A DNA stretch of 64,000 nt from Actinopolyspora saharensis. Its GTDB lineage: Bacteria; Actinomycetota; Actinomycetes; Mycobacteriales; Pseudonocardiaceae. The translations under genes were made by a program, and so were the position numbers. Positions within the stretch are counted from its first letter, which is position 1. Every line of letters starts with the position of its first letter. Of the stretch, positions 26,130 through 34,123 are shown piece after piece. Under the pieces are notes generated by a model that saw nothing but the letters and a program-made list of their open reading frames with translations, searched no databases and was not told the origin of the DNA. The stretch lies in the NCBI RefSeq assembly GCF_900100925.1, contig NZ_FNKO01000002.1, forward strand, positions 1,550,001 to 1,614,000. The letters are read 5' to 3'.

Positions 26130-26628
26130 GGGCGTCGCTCCCGGAACTTGTGCGGATCCGCCTCCGCAGTACGGCGACGGATGGTCGGCGTTACGAGTAA
26201 AGCGTAACTGAGCTGCGAGTTCCCTCCGCGCAGCCGGGGAGGCAGTGGGGTGGGGTGGGTCACGCTCGCGGCCGTGGAGCGCCCGGTCCGCTCGGGTGGC
26301 GCACCGCCCCCTCGCCGGGATCGTCCTCGGGACAGGACCGTTGCCGGGCCGCGCCCGCCGGGGGATGCCGGAAAACCGGCCGGTCAGGACCGGTGAGTCA
26401 CCCGACTCCGGGACGTGCCAACCGGCAGTGCGGCGGGACGGCCCCGCGGGGCGTAGGGTGGGAAGTGGTCGTTGTTCCGAGATCGTGTTTCAACATGCTC
26501 GCAGGATTCCGATGCGGGCGAGCTTCCGTCTTTAGTTCAGCTGGAGTAGGTGCCGTCTGAGATCCACGACCCGGGCTTCCACGAGGTGTGGTCGTTCGTT
26601 ATTCCGGCTCCGAAACAGGAGGTAGAAC
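26130..26628. other. 499-bp gap: pur promoter and cold-shock leader
   Basis: Lies between the divergent purSQL operon and the cold-shock gene. No convincing gene. A hairpin, GCTCGC (26497-26502) with GCGAGC (26518-26523), lies within the probable 5' untranslated leader of the cold-shock gene. CAGGAGGT at 26617-26624 is its ribosome site. Cold-shock genes often have long structured leaders, so this stretch may act in mRNA stability or temperature response; that is inference. Confidence 0.45.
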
Positions 26629-26832
26629 ATGGCACAGGGAACCGTGAAGTGGTTCAACTCGGAAAAGGGCTTCGGCTTCATCGCCCCGGACGAGGGCGGT
26701 CCTGACGTTTTCGTGCACTACTCGGCGATCGACGCCGACGGCTTCCGCAGCCTGGACGAGGACCAGCAGGTGACCTACGAGGTCACCCAGGGGCCCAAGG
26801 GTCCGCAGGCGGACATGGTGCGCGGACTGTAA
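26629..26832 (+). CDS. Cold-shock protein (CspA family)
   Basis: A 67-residue single cold-shock domain that binds single-stranded RNA and DNA. The RNA-binding motifs are intact: KGFGFI (RNP1) and VFVHYSAI (RNP2), preceded by [12 protein letters not shown]. Compared with common Csps it is acidic (DEGGPDV, DEDQQ), in line with other proteins in the window. The ribosome site CAGGAGGT lies five bases before the ATG. A long upstream leader and a following 14-bp hairpin indicate an independent transcript. Confidence 0.96.
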   Translation: MAQGTVKWFNSEKGFGFIAPDEGGPDVFVHYSAIDADGFRSLDEDQQVTYEVTQGPKGPQADMVRGL

Positions 26833-26849
26833 CTTCCGCGTTTCGCGTG

Positions 26850-26883
26850 ACGGTGGCTGCCGGCTCGCTCCGGCAGCCACCGT
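26850..26883 (+). terminator. Terminator of the cold-shock gene
   Basis: ACGGTGGCTGCCGG (26850-26863) pairs perfectly with 26870-26883 around a six-base loop. A second hairpin follows at 26890-26911 (GGTGAGCGG/CCGCTCACC), and a third around 26912-26943. No U run. Confidence 0.82.
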
Positions 26884-26999
26884 TCGCCCGGTGAGCGGAA
26901 CTCCGCTCACCGCCACGGACGGGCACTCGCCCGCTCCGTGGCGCTGTCGAAGGAACGCCACGGGCCTTTCGACCAGGCCCGGGCGGAGGAAGGAAATTT

Positions 27000-27272
27000 A
27001 TCTCCACAACGAAATCACCGTTCTCCGGTGAGCAGCTGCGTCGTGACGAGTCGGCGGAGACCCGCCGACCGGTTTCCCCCGAGCAGTCGCACGGGGTCGA
27101 CCGACGTGGCGCCCGGCGGAAGCAGTTCCCCCGCCGATACGATTCCGTGAGCCCGGTCCGGTTCATCGAGCCGGAACCGCTCGAGGGGTTCGAACCGGAA
27201 TCCGAGGCCGTCGATTACCGGCAGGCCGCGAAGGGCGGACTCAACAACCCCTTCGAACAACCCACCTCCTGA
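27000..27272 (+). CDS. Small acidic-tailed ORF with non-canonical start
   Basis: A frame open from before 26940 and ending at TGA 27270-27272 has strongly GC-biased third positions (most codons end in G or C), as expected for a real gene here. If translation begins at ATC 27000 the product has 90 residues. That position lies ten bases after a good ribosome site (GGAGG, 26985-26989) and would give a natural N-terminus (STTKSPFSGEQLRRDES). No ATG or TTG lies in frame; the only in-frame GTG is at 27147, leaving 41 residues. The middle is Arg-rich; the C-terminal part is acidic (FIEPEPLEGFEPESEAVDY) and ends GGLNNPFEQPTS. I do not recognise it. Either a rare ATC start or a sequence error at an original ATG would explain it. 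It is followed by a hairpin. Confidence 0.5.
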   Translation: MSTTKSPFSGEQLRRDESAETRRPVSPEQSHGVDRRGARRKQFPRRYDSVSPVRFIEPEPLEGFEPESEAVDYRQAAKGGLNNPFEQPTS

Positions 27273-27278
27273 GAGCTT

Positions 27279-27306
27279 CCACCCGCTCACGCGGTGGCGC
27301 GGGTGG
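27279..27306. terminator. Hairpin after the small ORF
   Basis: CCACCCGC (27279-27286) pairs with GCGGGTGG (27299-27306), a perfect 8-bp stem with a 12-base loop, seven bases after the stop of the small ORF. Another hairpin (GTCCTCG/CGAGGAC) lies around 27372-27396. These separate the ORF from the convergent dehydratase gene. Confidence 0.55.
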
Positions 27307-27489
27307 CGGAATCTCCCGCGGGCTCGAGCTCCGGGCCCCGACATCGAGCAGCACCCCACGTCACATCGAGGCGTCCTCGTGAGAGCAACGCGAGGACCCC
27401 GTGGCGGTGCGAGTTACCGGGGCCGCTTCGGCGTGGCAACGTCGGCCTCGAAGCGTTCCGGCGCTCGACTCGGGTGCCGGAGCAGCGAC

Positions 27490-28374
27490 CTATGCGGCGT
27501 CTCCCGCCTCGTTCCGGTGCAGCCGGCCCCGCAGATGGGTCCTGCCCGCGGTCGAGTGCAGCGCGAAGGACTTCTCCGCCGAGTCCGGGGCCGTCCGCTC
27601 GGTGAACTCCACCCGCGAGGGCAGCAGCACCGGCTTGGCGAACTCGACGTCCACGGTGCAGGCCGTGGGCAGCCGCCCCTCGAAGGCCGCCAGGCAGCGC
27701 GCCGCGGACCACATGCCGTGAGCGATCGTCCGGGGAAAGCCGAACGCCTTCGCCGTGAGCGGATGCAGGTGTATGGGATTGCGATCCCCGGACACCGCGG
27801 CGTAGCGCCTGCCCAGATCCCCGGGCAGTTTCCACACCGCGGTGGGCTGCCCCGCCTCGATCTCGGCGATGTCCTCCTGCCGGGGGGCTGACTCGTTCCT
27901 GGCCCCCCGGTGCAGGTAGGTGCTGGTCTCGGTCCACACGGTGCGTCCGCCGACACCGGTCTCGGTGACCACGTCGAACTGGATCCCCTTCGGGTGCGGA
28001 CGCGGACCGGCCAGGCGCACCCGCTGGGTCAGCGTGTCGGTCACCAGCAGCGGCTCGTGCCTGGTGATGCTGTTGGCCACGTGGACCAGACCGACCAGCG
28101 GGAACGGGAAGTCCCGGTCGGTCATCAGGCGCACCGCGAGCGGGAACGAAGTGATGTGCGGATAGGTGAGCGGCAGCTCGTCCCTGGTGCCGAACCCGCA
28201 GATCCGGTTGTACTCGGCCAGGTGCTCGCGGTCGACGGGGACGTCGGAGCGCACGTACTCGGTGCCCGGCAGGTCCTCCTCCGCCGAAGCTCCCCGGCGC
28301 AGCGGGGCCGTGGCCGCGGCCTTCAGGTACAGCGGGCCGAGTTTCGGGGACTCGGTGAGTTCTGCTGTCGACAT
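27490..28374 (-). CDS. MaoC-family (3R)-hydroxyacyl-thioester dehydratase, HtdX-like
   Basis: A 294-residue double hot-dog protein that hydrates or dehydrates enoyl/(3R)-hydroxyacyl thioesters. ATG 28374 lies behind AAGGTGG. The C-terminal half carries the hydratase-2 motif, with Asp and His in SGDRNPIHLHPLTAKAFGF followed by IAHGMW. The N-terminal half is the degenerate hot-dog. In Mycobacterium tuberculosis the homologous set is htdX-fabG4-fadA2-fadE5. Here the dehydratase lies downstream of FabG4 on the same strand after a 206-bp gap and near FadA2, so the same fatty-acid pathway is implied. The 206-bp gap suggests it may also have its own promoter. Confidence 0.88.
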   Translation of the reverse strand: MSTAELTESPKLGPLYLKAAATAPLRRGASAEEDLPGTEYVRSDVPVDREHLAEYNRICGFGTRDELPLTYPHITSFPLAVRLMTDRDFPFPLVGLVHVANSITRHEPLLVTDTLTQRVRLAGPRPHPKGIQFDVVTETGVGGRTVWTETSTYLHRGARNESAPRQEDIAEIEAGQPTAVWKLPGDLGRRYAAVSGDRNPIHLHPLTAKAFGFPRTIAHGMWSAARCLAAFEGRLPTACTVDVEFAKPVLLPSRVEFTERTAPDSAEKSFALHSTAGRTHLRGRLHRNEAGDAA

Positions 28375-28580
28375 CGCCGGTTTCCACCTTTCCGTTGGGG
28401 AGTGCGCGGTTTGATTCGCTCGGGTGGTTCCGCGGGGGAACCCGCGGCGGTGCCGGTGGGCGGGGTGATGCTTCGGCGCTGCCCCGCGCCGACAACACCG
28501 GTCGGACAGCGCATCGCCGTCACGTCGAGAGCTGGCGAGCACCACCGGAGGAGTTGCGTCCCTCCCCCTGGCGCCGCGGG

Positions 28581-29918
28581 TCAGGCGCCCAGCATGCTCT
28601 GCCCGCACACCCGGATCACGTTGCCGTTGACCCCGTCGGATCCGGGATCGGCGTAGAAGGCGACCGTCTCGGCCACGTCGATCGGCAACCCGCCCTGCGC
28701 GAGGCTGTTCATCCGCCTGCCCGCCTCGCGGATCACCAGCGGGACGGCCGCCGTCATCGCGGTCTCGATGAAACCGGGCGCCACGGCGTTGATCGTCACG
28801 CCGCGTTCGGCCGCGCGCTCCGCGAGCGCTTGCACGTGGCCGATCACCCCGGCTTTCGAGGTGGCGTAGTTCGCCTGACCGACGTTGCCCGCTATACCGC
28901 TTATCGAAGCCACCCCGATGAGCCTTCCTCCCCTGCGCAGCGGTGAGGAATCCGCGAGCAGCGCGGCGTTGAGGCGCTCCTGCGCCGCCAGGTTGACCGC
29001 GAGCACCGGCTCCCACCTGTCCGCGCTCATGCGCCCGATGGTCTTGTCCCGGGTGATGCCCGCGTTGTGCACCACGACGTCGAGACCCTCGTGGCGCTCG
29101 GTGAAGTGCTCGACGACGCGCTGCGGGGCGTCCTGCGCGGTGATGTCGAGCTGCAGCGCCGAACCGCCGATCCGGTTGGCCACCTTCGCCAGGTCCTCGC
29201 CCTGGGCCGGGACGTCCAGGCACACCACGTGGGCCCCGTCGCGGGCGAGGGTCTCGGCGATCGAAGCCCCTATGCCGCGGGAAGCGCCGGTGACCAGCGC
29301 GACCTTCCCGCGCAGCGGTTGCTGCCCGTCGGCCTCCCCGGTCCGCCGCGCCCCGACGCGGATCACCTGCCCGGAGACGAAGGCGGACTTGGCCGACAGC
29401 AGGAACCGCAGGCTGGAGTCGATAGCCTCCTCCCCGCCGCGCGAGACGTGGACGAGCTGGGCGGTCGCACCGCCCTTGAGTTCCTTGCCCGCGGTCCGCA
29501 CGAAGCCCTCAAGCGCGCGTTGCGCGGTCCGCTCCACCGGGTCCTCGATCTCCTCCGGTGGGGTGCCGAGCACGATCAGCCTTCCGCAGCGGGCCGTCCG
29601 GCGGATCACCGGGGAGAAGAAGTCGCGCAGCTGCCCCAGCCGGGTGCTGTCCGTGATTCCGGTGGCGTCGAAGACCAGTCCGGCGTAGCGCTCGTCCTCG
29701 GCCGGGGTCTCGTGGACCTCCGCGCGCACCGCCTCGAGGGTCCGCGTGAGCGAGGGGCCGAGCCGGGATCCCTCGGCCGCGCCGAGCAGCACCGGTCCGG
29801 AGACGACGGGGTCGCCGGGGCGGTACCTGCGCAGCGGGGTCGGGGCTGGCAGCCCGAGACGTCCGGCCAAGCGCCGTCCGAACTGCGCGGAGACGAGCTT
29901 GCTGTACGGGTCGGCCAT
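28581..29918 (-). CDS. fabG4: High-molecular-weight 3-oxoacyl-(ACP/CoA) reductase FabG4
   Basis: A 445-residue two-domain reductase. The C-terminal domain (about 205-445) is a classical SDR with cofactor motif TGASRGIG, the NAG strand (VVHNAGITRD) and the Ser-Tyr-Lys catalytic set in VASISGIAGNVGQANYATSK. The N-terminal 200 residues form the flavodoxin-like extension that defines the FabG4 class, which prefers NADH. It should reduce 3-oxoacyl thioesters in the pathway shared with the HtdX-like dehydratase and FadA2. The start (ATG 29918) has GAGGAG upstream and faces fadA2 across a 135-bp divergent promoter with a 22-bp palindrome. A TetR-type repressor probably controls both; no such regulator is in the window. 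Confidence 0.93.
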   Translation of the reverse strand: MADPYSKLVSAQFGRRLAGRLGLPAPTPLRRYRPGDPVVSGPVLLGAAEGSRLGPSLTRTLEAVRAEVHETPAEDERYAGLVFDATGITDSTRLGQLRDFFSPVIRRTARCGRLIVLGTPPEEIEDPVERTAQRALEGFVRTAGKELKGGATAQLVHVSRGGEEAIDSSLRFLLSAKSAFVSGQVIRVGARRTGEADGQQPLRGKVALVTGASRGIGASIAETLARDGAHVVCLDVPAQGEDLAKVANRIGGSALQLDITAQDAPQRVVEHFTERHEGLDVVVHNAGITRDKTIGRMSADRWEPVLAVNLAAQERLNAALLADSSPLRRGGRLIGVASISGIAGNVGQANYATSKAGVIGHVQALAERAAERGVTINAVAPGFIETAMTAAVPLVIREAGRRMNSLAQGGLPIDVAETVAFYADPGSDGVNGNVIRVCGQSMLGA

Positions 29919-29962
29919 GACTGAGACTCCTCAACGACGCGCGTGGTCCAGCACTCGACGCA

Positions 29963-29984
29963 TAAGCTACCCGTCGGTAGGTTA
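29963..29984. promoter_or_regulatory. Palindromic operator between fabG4 and fadA2
   Basis: Core CTACC-CGTC-GGTAG (29967-29980) flanked by TAAg and gTTA, giving a 22-bp palindrome with only two unpaired positions outside the centre. The TACC-N4-GGTA core is repeated in the promoter of the FadE5-like gene at 56626-56663. Position between two divergent lipid genes and symmetry fit a TetR-family binding site. Confidence 0.68.
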
Positions 29985-30053
29985 AGTTGCCAGCAGGCCG
30001 GGAACCTTCCTGGTGCCGGTATTCGTTGATCAGCTTCCGCGAAGGAGTCGGGC

Positions 30054-31331
30054 ATGTCCACAACTCGCCGTGTCGCCGTCGTCGGAGGGAACCGGATCCC
30101 GTTCGCGCGAGCGGGCGGCCCGTACGCGCACGCGTCCAACCAGGACATGCTCACGGCCGCCCTCGACGGGCTGCTGGCACGCCACGGGCTGTCCGGGCAG
30201 CGGGTCGGGGAGTTCGCGGCCGGGGCCGTGCTCAAGCACAGCCGCGACTTCAACCTGGCCCGCGAGGTCGTGCTCGGCTCGGGCCTCGACCCGCGCACCC
30301 CCGCGCACGACGTCCAGATGGCCTGCGCGACCGGTCTGGAAACCGTCGTCTCGATCGCCAACAAGATCGCGCTCGGCCAGCTCGAGTCGGGGATCGCCGG
30401 AGGAGTGGACTCGGCCAGCGACGCACCGATAGAGCTCAACGACGAGCTGCGCCGGGTGCTGCTGCGCGCCAACCACGCCAAGGGACCGGGTGGAAAGCTG
30501 CGCGCGCTGAGCGGGGTGCGACCCCAGCACGTCGTCCCGGGGATCCCGCGCAACGCGGAACCGCGCACCGGGCTCTCCATGGGCGAGCACGCCGCCAGGA
30601 CGGCAGCCGCCTGGCAGGTGGGGCGGGCCGAGCAGGACGAGCTCGCCGCGCGCAGCCACCAGCGCCTCGCGGACGCCTACGAACGGGGCTTCTTCGACGA
30701 CCTGATCACGCCCTTCCAAGGGCTGTCCCGCGACCAGAACCTGCGCCCGGACTCCTCGGAGGAGAAGCTGGCCAAGCTCGAACCGGTGTTCGGGCGCGGC
30801 GAGCAGGCCACCATGACCGCGGGCAACTCCACCCCGCTCTCCGACGGCGCCTCCACGGTGCTGCTGGCCAGCGAGGAGTGGGCGAATCACCACCGACTGC
30901 CCGTGCTCGCCTACCTCGAGGACTTCGTCTCCGGGGCCGTGGACTACGTCAGCGGTGACGAGGGCCTGCTGATGGCCCCCGCCTACGCGGTTCCCGAGCT
31001 GCTGGACCGCGCGGGCAACACGCTCGACCAGTTCGACTTCTACGAGATGCACGAGGCCTTCGCCTCGCAGGTGCTGTGCACGCTCAAGGCGTGGCAGGAC
31101 CGGGAGTTCTGCTCCCGGCGTCTCGGGCGCAGCGAGCCGCTGGGCGAGCTCGACACCGACCGGTTGAACGTGAACGGTTCCTCGTTGGCGGTGGGGCATC
31201 CCTTCGCGGCCACGGGCGGGCGGATCGTCGCCACGCTGGCCAAGCTGCTGGCCGAGAGCGGTTCCGGGCGCGGGTTGATCTCGATCTGCGCGGCTGGTGG
31301 GCAGGGGATTACCGCGATCGTCGAACGATGA
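30054..31331 (+). CDS. fadA2: Acetyl-CoA C-acetyltransferase FadA2-like thiolase
   Basis: A 425-residue thiolase cleaving or forming 3-oxoacyl-CoA. ATG 30054 has GAAGGAG upstream. The nucleophile is Cys91 in QMACATGLE. The catalytic His lies in EMHEAFA, the C-terminal GHPFAATGGR supplies the next conserved His, and the activating Cys is in CAAGGQG. The loop after residue 135 is longer than in short thiolases and matches the FadA2/trifunctional-like group. It is divergent from fabG4 and shares its palindromic operator. With FabG4 and the HtdX-like dehydratase it supplies the core reactions of a fatty-acid cycle; direction (degradation or elongation) cannot be told from sequence. Confidence 0.93.
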   Translation: MSTTRRVAVVGGNRIPFARAGGPYAHASNQDMLTAALDGLLARHGLSGQRVGEFAAGAVLKHSRDFNLAREVVLGSGLDPRTPAHDVQMACATGLETVVSIANKIALGQLESGIAGGVDSASDAPIELNDELRRVLLRANHAKGPGGKLRALSGVRPQHVVPGIPRNAEPRTGLSMGEHAARTAAAWQVGRAEQDELAARSHQRLADAYERGFFDDLITPFQGLSRDQNLRPDSSEEKLAKLEPVFGRGEQATMTAGNSTPLSDGASTVLLASEEWANHHRLPVLAYLEDFVSGAVDYVSGDEGLLMAPAYAVPELLDRAGNTLDQFDFYEMHEAFASQVLCTLKAWQDREFCSRRLGRSEPLGELDTDRLNVNGSSLAVGHPFAATGGRIVATLAKLLAESGSGRGLISICAAGGQGITAIVER

Positions 31332-31377
31332 GTGTGGGTCGGCGGCTCCTTTTGCTTGGTGGGTCGCTTGGCGGAAC

Positions 31378-31464
31378 CTCAGTCGGCGCCCGGCTGCGGG
31401 ATCCTCGACATCGGGTAGCGGCCTACACAACGTCGAGGCTGTCCTCGCCGGGCACTCGACTGAG
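31378..31464. repeat. Nested-palindrome element, copy 3 (87 bp)
   Basis: Outer arms CTCAGTCG (31378-31385) and CGACTGAG (31457-31464). Middle stem CCTCGAC (31403-31409) with GTCGAGG (31432-31438). Apical hairpin GTAG-CGGC-CTAC (31415-31426). The plan and spacing match the copy at 3408-3495, but all but the GTAG/CTAC tip have changed in step, so pairing is kept. It lies just after fadA2. Confidence 0.8.
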
Positions 31465-31563
31465 AACCCGCGGCGGTGCCGGATGCTCGGGTGTGTGAGC
31501 GGCTGCGTTGGGGTGGAGGCTTTTTCGGGGACTGGCTTGTCGTAGGTGGTTGCTTGGCGGTGC

Positions 31564-31650
31564 CTCGGTCGGCGCCCGGCTGCGGGATCCTCGACATCGG
31601 GTAGCGGCCTACACAACGTCGAGGCTGTCCTCGCCGGGTACTCGACTGAG
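31564..31650. repeat. Nested-palindrome element, copy 4 (87 bp)
   Basis: Nearly identical to the copy 186 bp upstream; about 126 bp (31551-31676) align with few differences. The left outer arm reads CTCGGTCG, so one outer pair becomes a G-T wobble; the other stems are unchanged. The link between the two units (CTGCGTTGGGGTGGAGGC, about 31503) matches the link in the 3.4-kb array. Confidence 0.8.
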
Positions 31651-32108
31651 AACCCGCGGCGGTGCCGGATGCTCGGGATCGGAAGTGCTCGCGGTGGTGG
31701 ACCTGATCGGAGGTTCCCGGCCGGATCTCGGCTGTTCGGTCCGCGCTGCGGCACCGCCTGCCGGCAGCCGGCGACCGGGGAGCGGGTGATCGCCGAACAG
31801 CGACTTCGTCGATCAGTCCACTGTGTTCTACCCTCGGCGCGCGGCGGGGCGAATCGTCACGGTTCACCCCTTTCGTCCTCTCCGGGAATGCGCGCTCGCC
31901 CCCGCCTCGTTGGCTCCGAGCAGTGGTGAGAGCCCGAGTGGCAGGGTCTCGTGATCGGCCGTTCCGACTCGGCGGACATGGTCGAGCACGTTCCGTGCCA
32001 GTCGTTCGGAGTGCCCGTCGCGGCGTTGCACGCACGATCAATAATGTGCCTTAGATCACATCATGTCGATGGTGTAACGCTTTGATGTACAGGCACGATG
32101 AACGGGGT

Positions 32109-32155
32109 GACTCCGTGATGCTGTCGGACCCCCGACCTGGCAGCATCACGGGGTC
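32109..32155 (+). ncRNA. Candidate structured leader RNA (long hairpin)
   Basis: A 15-bp stem with one G-T pair (32109-32123 with 32141-32155, core CCGTGATGCTG/CAGCATCACGG) encloses a small inner hairpin TCGG-ACCC-CCGA. A second hairpin downstream (TGCTCAT...ATGAGCA, about 32170-32198) and a third (GTGATC-AAAG-GATCAC, 32337-32352) follow before the small gene. The block could be a cis-acting leader or a separate small RNA. No known family is recognised. Confidence 0.4.
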
Positions 32156-32385
32156 GCCACACCCCCTTGCTCATTCTTCGGTCCACGGTGGATGAGCATT
32201 TCGAAACTTCCTCGCCCAACGGGTGGTTTCCACGCCGCCGGACGAGGTGTCTCTTCGTCGCGCGAGCGACGAGTCCGATAACTGACATTTCCCTGCCCCG
32301 CAGGGCGATGCCGCAGCCCAAGTATTACTACCGTGGGTGATCAAAGGATCACGTGCGGTCTCGGACAGCCCTAAGGAGAGGCACC

Positions 32386-32604
32386 ATGAACACCGCGATT
32401 GTGATGATGGGGGCGCTGCTGCCCATCTTGGCGGCCAGCGTGTTCTATGTGAGCGATCGCCGAGTGTCCCCCCAGGTCAGCAGTTCTTCCTCGATGAAGG
32501 GCGGGGCGAGCGCGGAAGGGGTTTCCGGCTCCGGTGAACCCGTCCTGGAGACAGCGGGCGAGTCGACAGCACCGGGGGAGACCGCCGGAGCCGAGCGATA
32601 CTGA
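32386..32604 (+). CDS. Small single-pass membrane protein
   Basis: A 72-residue product with a good ribosome site (AAGGAGAGG, 32373-32381). Residues 3-23 (AIVMMGALLPILAASVFYV) form one membrane helix or an uncleaved signal. The remaining 48 residues are hydrophilic, Ser/Gly-rich and acidic, ending in AGAERY. I do not recognise it. A long structured leader precedes it and a 9-bp hairpin follows about 70 bp after the stop, so it seems to be a stand-alone transcript. High GC at third positions and the ribosome site support it as a real gene. Confidence 0.68.
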   Translation: MNTAIVMMGALLPILAASVFYVSDRRVSPQVSSSSSMKGGASAEGVSGSGEPVLETAGESTAPGETAGAERY

Positions 32605-32676
32605 AGCGATGCGGCCGTTCGGCGGCCCGAGTCGGACGAAGAACGACTCGGAACGGTTTTCGCGAATCGGGGCCTG

Positions 32677-32702
32677 CCGTGCTCCGCGCTGCGGGAGCAC
32701 GG
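32677..32702. terminator. Hairpin between small protein and AI-2E gene
   Basis: CCGTGCTCC (32677-32685) pairs perfectly with GGAGCACGG (32694-32702). A second hairpin (GCTCGC 32771-32776 with GCGAGC 32792-32797, with an inner CATCGG/CCGATG pairing) lies closer to the minus-strand gene. They probably end the two convergent transcripts. Confidence 0.65.
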
Positions 32703-32854
32703 TAGCGCCCGGACGAATTAATTTTCGCTGAGAATCAGTTTCGGAATTTCTTGGAATTTCCTGAAATCTTGCTCGCATCGGGCCGATGCGGGCGAGCCGC
32801 CCGGGCCGGTGGGCTCCGCGGATCAGGAGCCGCTCCGCACCGGGAGGTTCAACC

Positions 32855-34009
32855 TCACCCCGAGCTCTGCTGCTCGGACTCCTCGTGCGGAACCAGCGCG
32901 AGGAACACGCAGCGGACGGTTATGACCACGGGCACGGCCAGCAGCGCCCCGATCACCCCGGTCACGAGCCCGCCCGCGGTCACGGCCAGCACGACGACCA
33001 GCGGGTGAACCCGGGCGGCGTCCCCGACCAGCCACGGTTGCAGCACGTTGCCCTCCAACTGCTGCACCACCACCACGATCGCCAACACGATGACCGCCGT
33101 GACCAGACCCTTGGTCACCAGGGTGATCAGCACCGCGATGACCCCGGACACCAGCGCCCCGAGCACGGGCAGGAACCCCCCGAGGAAGACCAGCGCGGTG
33201 AGCGGCCCGGCCAACGGGACGCCGAGGGCGAACAGCCCGATCCCGATCCCGATGGCGTCGGCGATCGCGACCACGGTCGTGGCGCGGGTGTAGGCGGTCA
33301 GCGAGCGGAACACGTCCCGACCCGCCCCTGCGACGCGCTCCCGGTGGCGCTCCGGCAGCACCCCGCAGGTCCTGCGCCACAGGCGCTCACCCTCGTACAG
33401 GAAGAACACGAGGGAGAACACCACGAGCAGCGCGCTCGTGAGCAGCGAACCGAGGGTGAAAACGGTCGACATCACCCCCTGGGTCAGCTGCTGCTGGTTT
33501 TGCTGCAGCCAGCCCAGCGCCTCCTGCTGCAGCCAGCCGATCCGCTCCGGGGCCAGTCCGAGCGGACCGTGCACGGCCCACTCGTGCAGGGAACGCACCA
33601 CCGTGGTCAGCTGGCGGAGCAGATCGGGCAGTCCGGCCAGAAAGGACATCACGACGAAACCGACCACGCCGCCCACCAGCGCCAGCCCACCCAGCAGCAC
33701 CGTCACCGCGGCCAGCCAACGCGGCCAACCCCAACCGCGCAGCTGCCGCACCACGGGCCCGAGCAGGGCGGCCAGCAGGATCGCGATGGCCACGGGCACG
33801 AGAATTCCCGTGACCTGCTTGCCCGCTTCGAACAGCGCCCAGAGCGCGAGCGCGATCAGCAGCCAGCGCATCGACCACGTGGCGACCAGGGAGAAGCCCC
33901 GCTCCGCCCCGGTCCGGTTGTCGTCTCCCGAAGAGCCGGTCATCTGGTGCGGAGTACCCGTGTCCCGCGCAGCGGAAACGGGTCGGGAAGTCACCGGCTC
34001 GATGGTCAC
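32855..34009 (-). CDS. AI-2E-family transporter, paralogue 2
   Basis: A 384-residue membrane protein of the same family as the one at 11767-12897, GTG start 34009. An N-terminal hydrophilic region of about 45 residues precedes the helices. The central Gln-rich amphipathic stretch (QQNQQQLTQGV) and the conserved VQQLEGNVLQPWL segment followed by RVHPLVVVLAV are present, as is the FSLVFFLYEGERLW region. It belongs to the run of minus-strand genes toward 37 kb. Substrate unknown. Two paralogues 20 kb apart in one window are noteworthy, but the family is often multi-copy in actinobacteria. Confidence 0.82.
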   Translation of the reverse strand: MTIEPVTSRPVSAARDTGTPHQMTGSSGDDNRTGAERGFSLVATWSMRWLLIALALWALFEAGKQVTGILVPVAIAILLAALLGPVVRQLRGWGWPRWLAAVTVLLGGLALVGGVVGFVVMSFLAGLPDLLRQLTTVVRSLHEWAVHGPLGLAPERIGWLQQEALGWLQQNQQQLTQGVMSTVFTLGSLLTSALLVVFSLVFFLYEGERLWRRTCGVLPERHRERVAGAGRDVFRSLTAYTRATTVVAIADAIGIGIGLFALGVPLAGPLTALVFLGGFLPVLGALVSGVIAVLITLVTKGLVTAVIVLAIVVVVQQLEGNVLQPWLVGDAARVHPLVVVLAVTAGGLVTGVIGALLAVPVVITVRCVFLALVPHEESEQQSSG

Positions 34010-34123
34010 CTGACCTGGCGGGCAGGAGGGTCACCAACCGGCGCGGACCGCACGTGACCCGGTCCGCACTCCGTTCCCCGGAGCGCCTGCCGCCCGGTGG
34101 GCGACCTCCGCGACGCGAGTGCC

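Larger units (their letters stand above)
31332..32385. other. 1.05-kb non-coding region: tandem repeats and a structured leader
   Basis: The first 360 bp hold two tandem copies of the nested-palindrome repeat (listed separately). From about 31690 to 32040 I find no gene; the frames look non-coding. From about 32030 the sequence becomes AT-richer (ATCAATAATGTGCCTTAGATC), as a promoter would. A cluster of hairpins (32109-32155, about 32170-32203, 32337-32352) then leads to the small membrane-protein gene at 32386. Confidence 0.5.

Noticed and set aside
31365-31676. Two near-identical direct repeats as a possible CRISPR array
   Set aside because: Only two copies, each over 120 bp, with no short regular repeats and no cas genes; they belong to the dispersed palindromic repeat family.
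31690-32030. Possible gene or pseudogene after the tandem repeats
   Set aside because: All six frames are short or lack motifs, ribosome sites and consistent codon use.
32786-34057. Plus-strand open frame rich in His and Gln
   Set aside because: It is the shadow of the AI-2E transporter on the minus strand; the composition follows from the reversed membrane codons.
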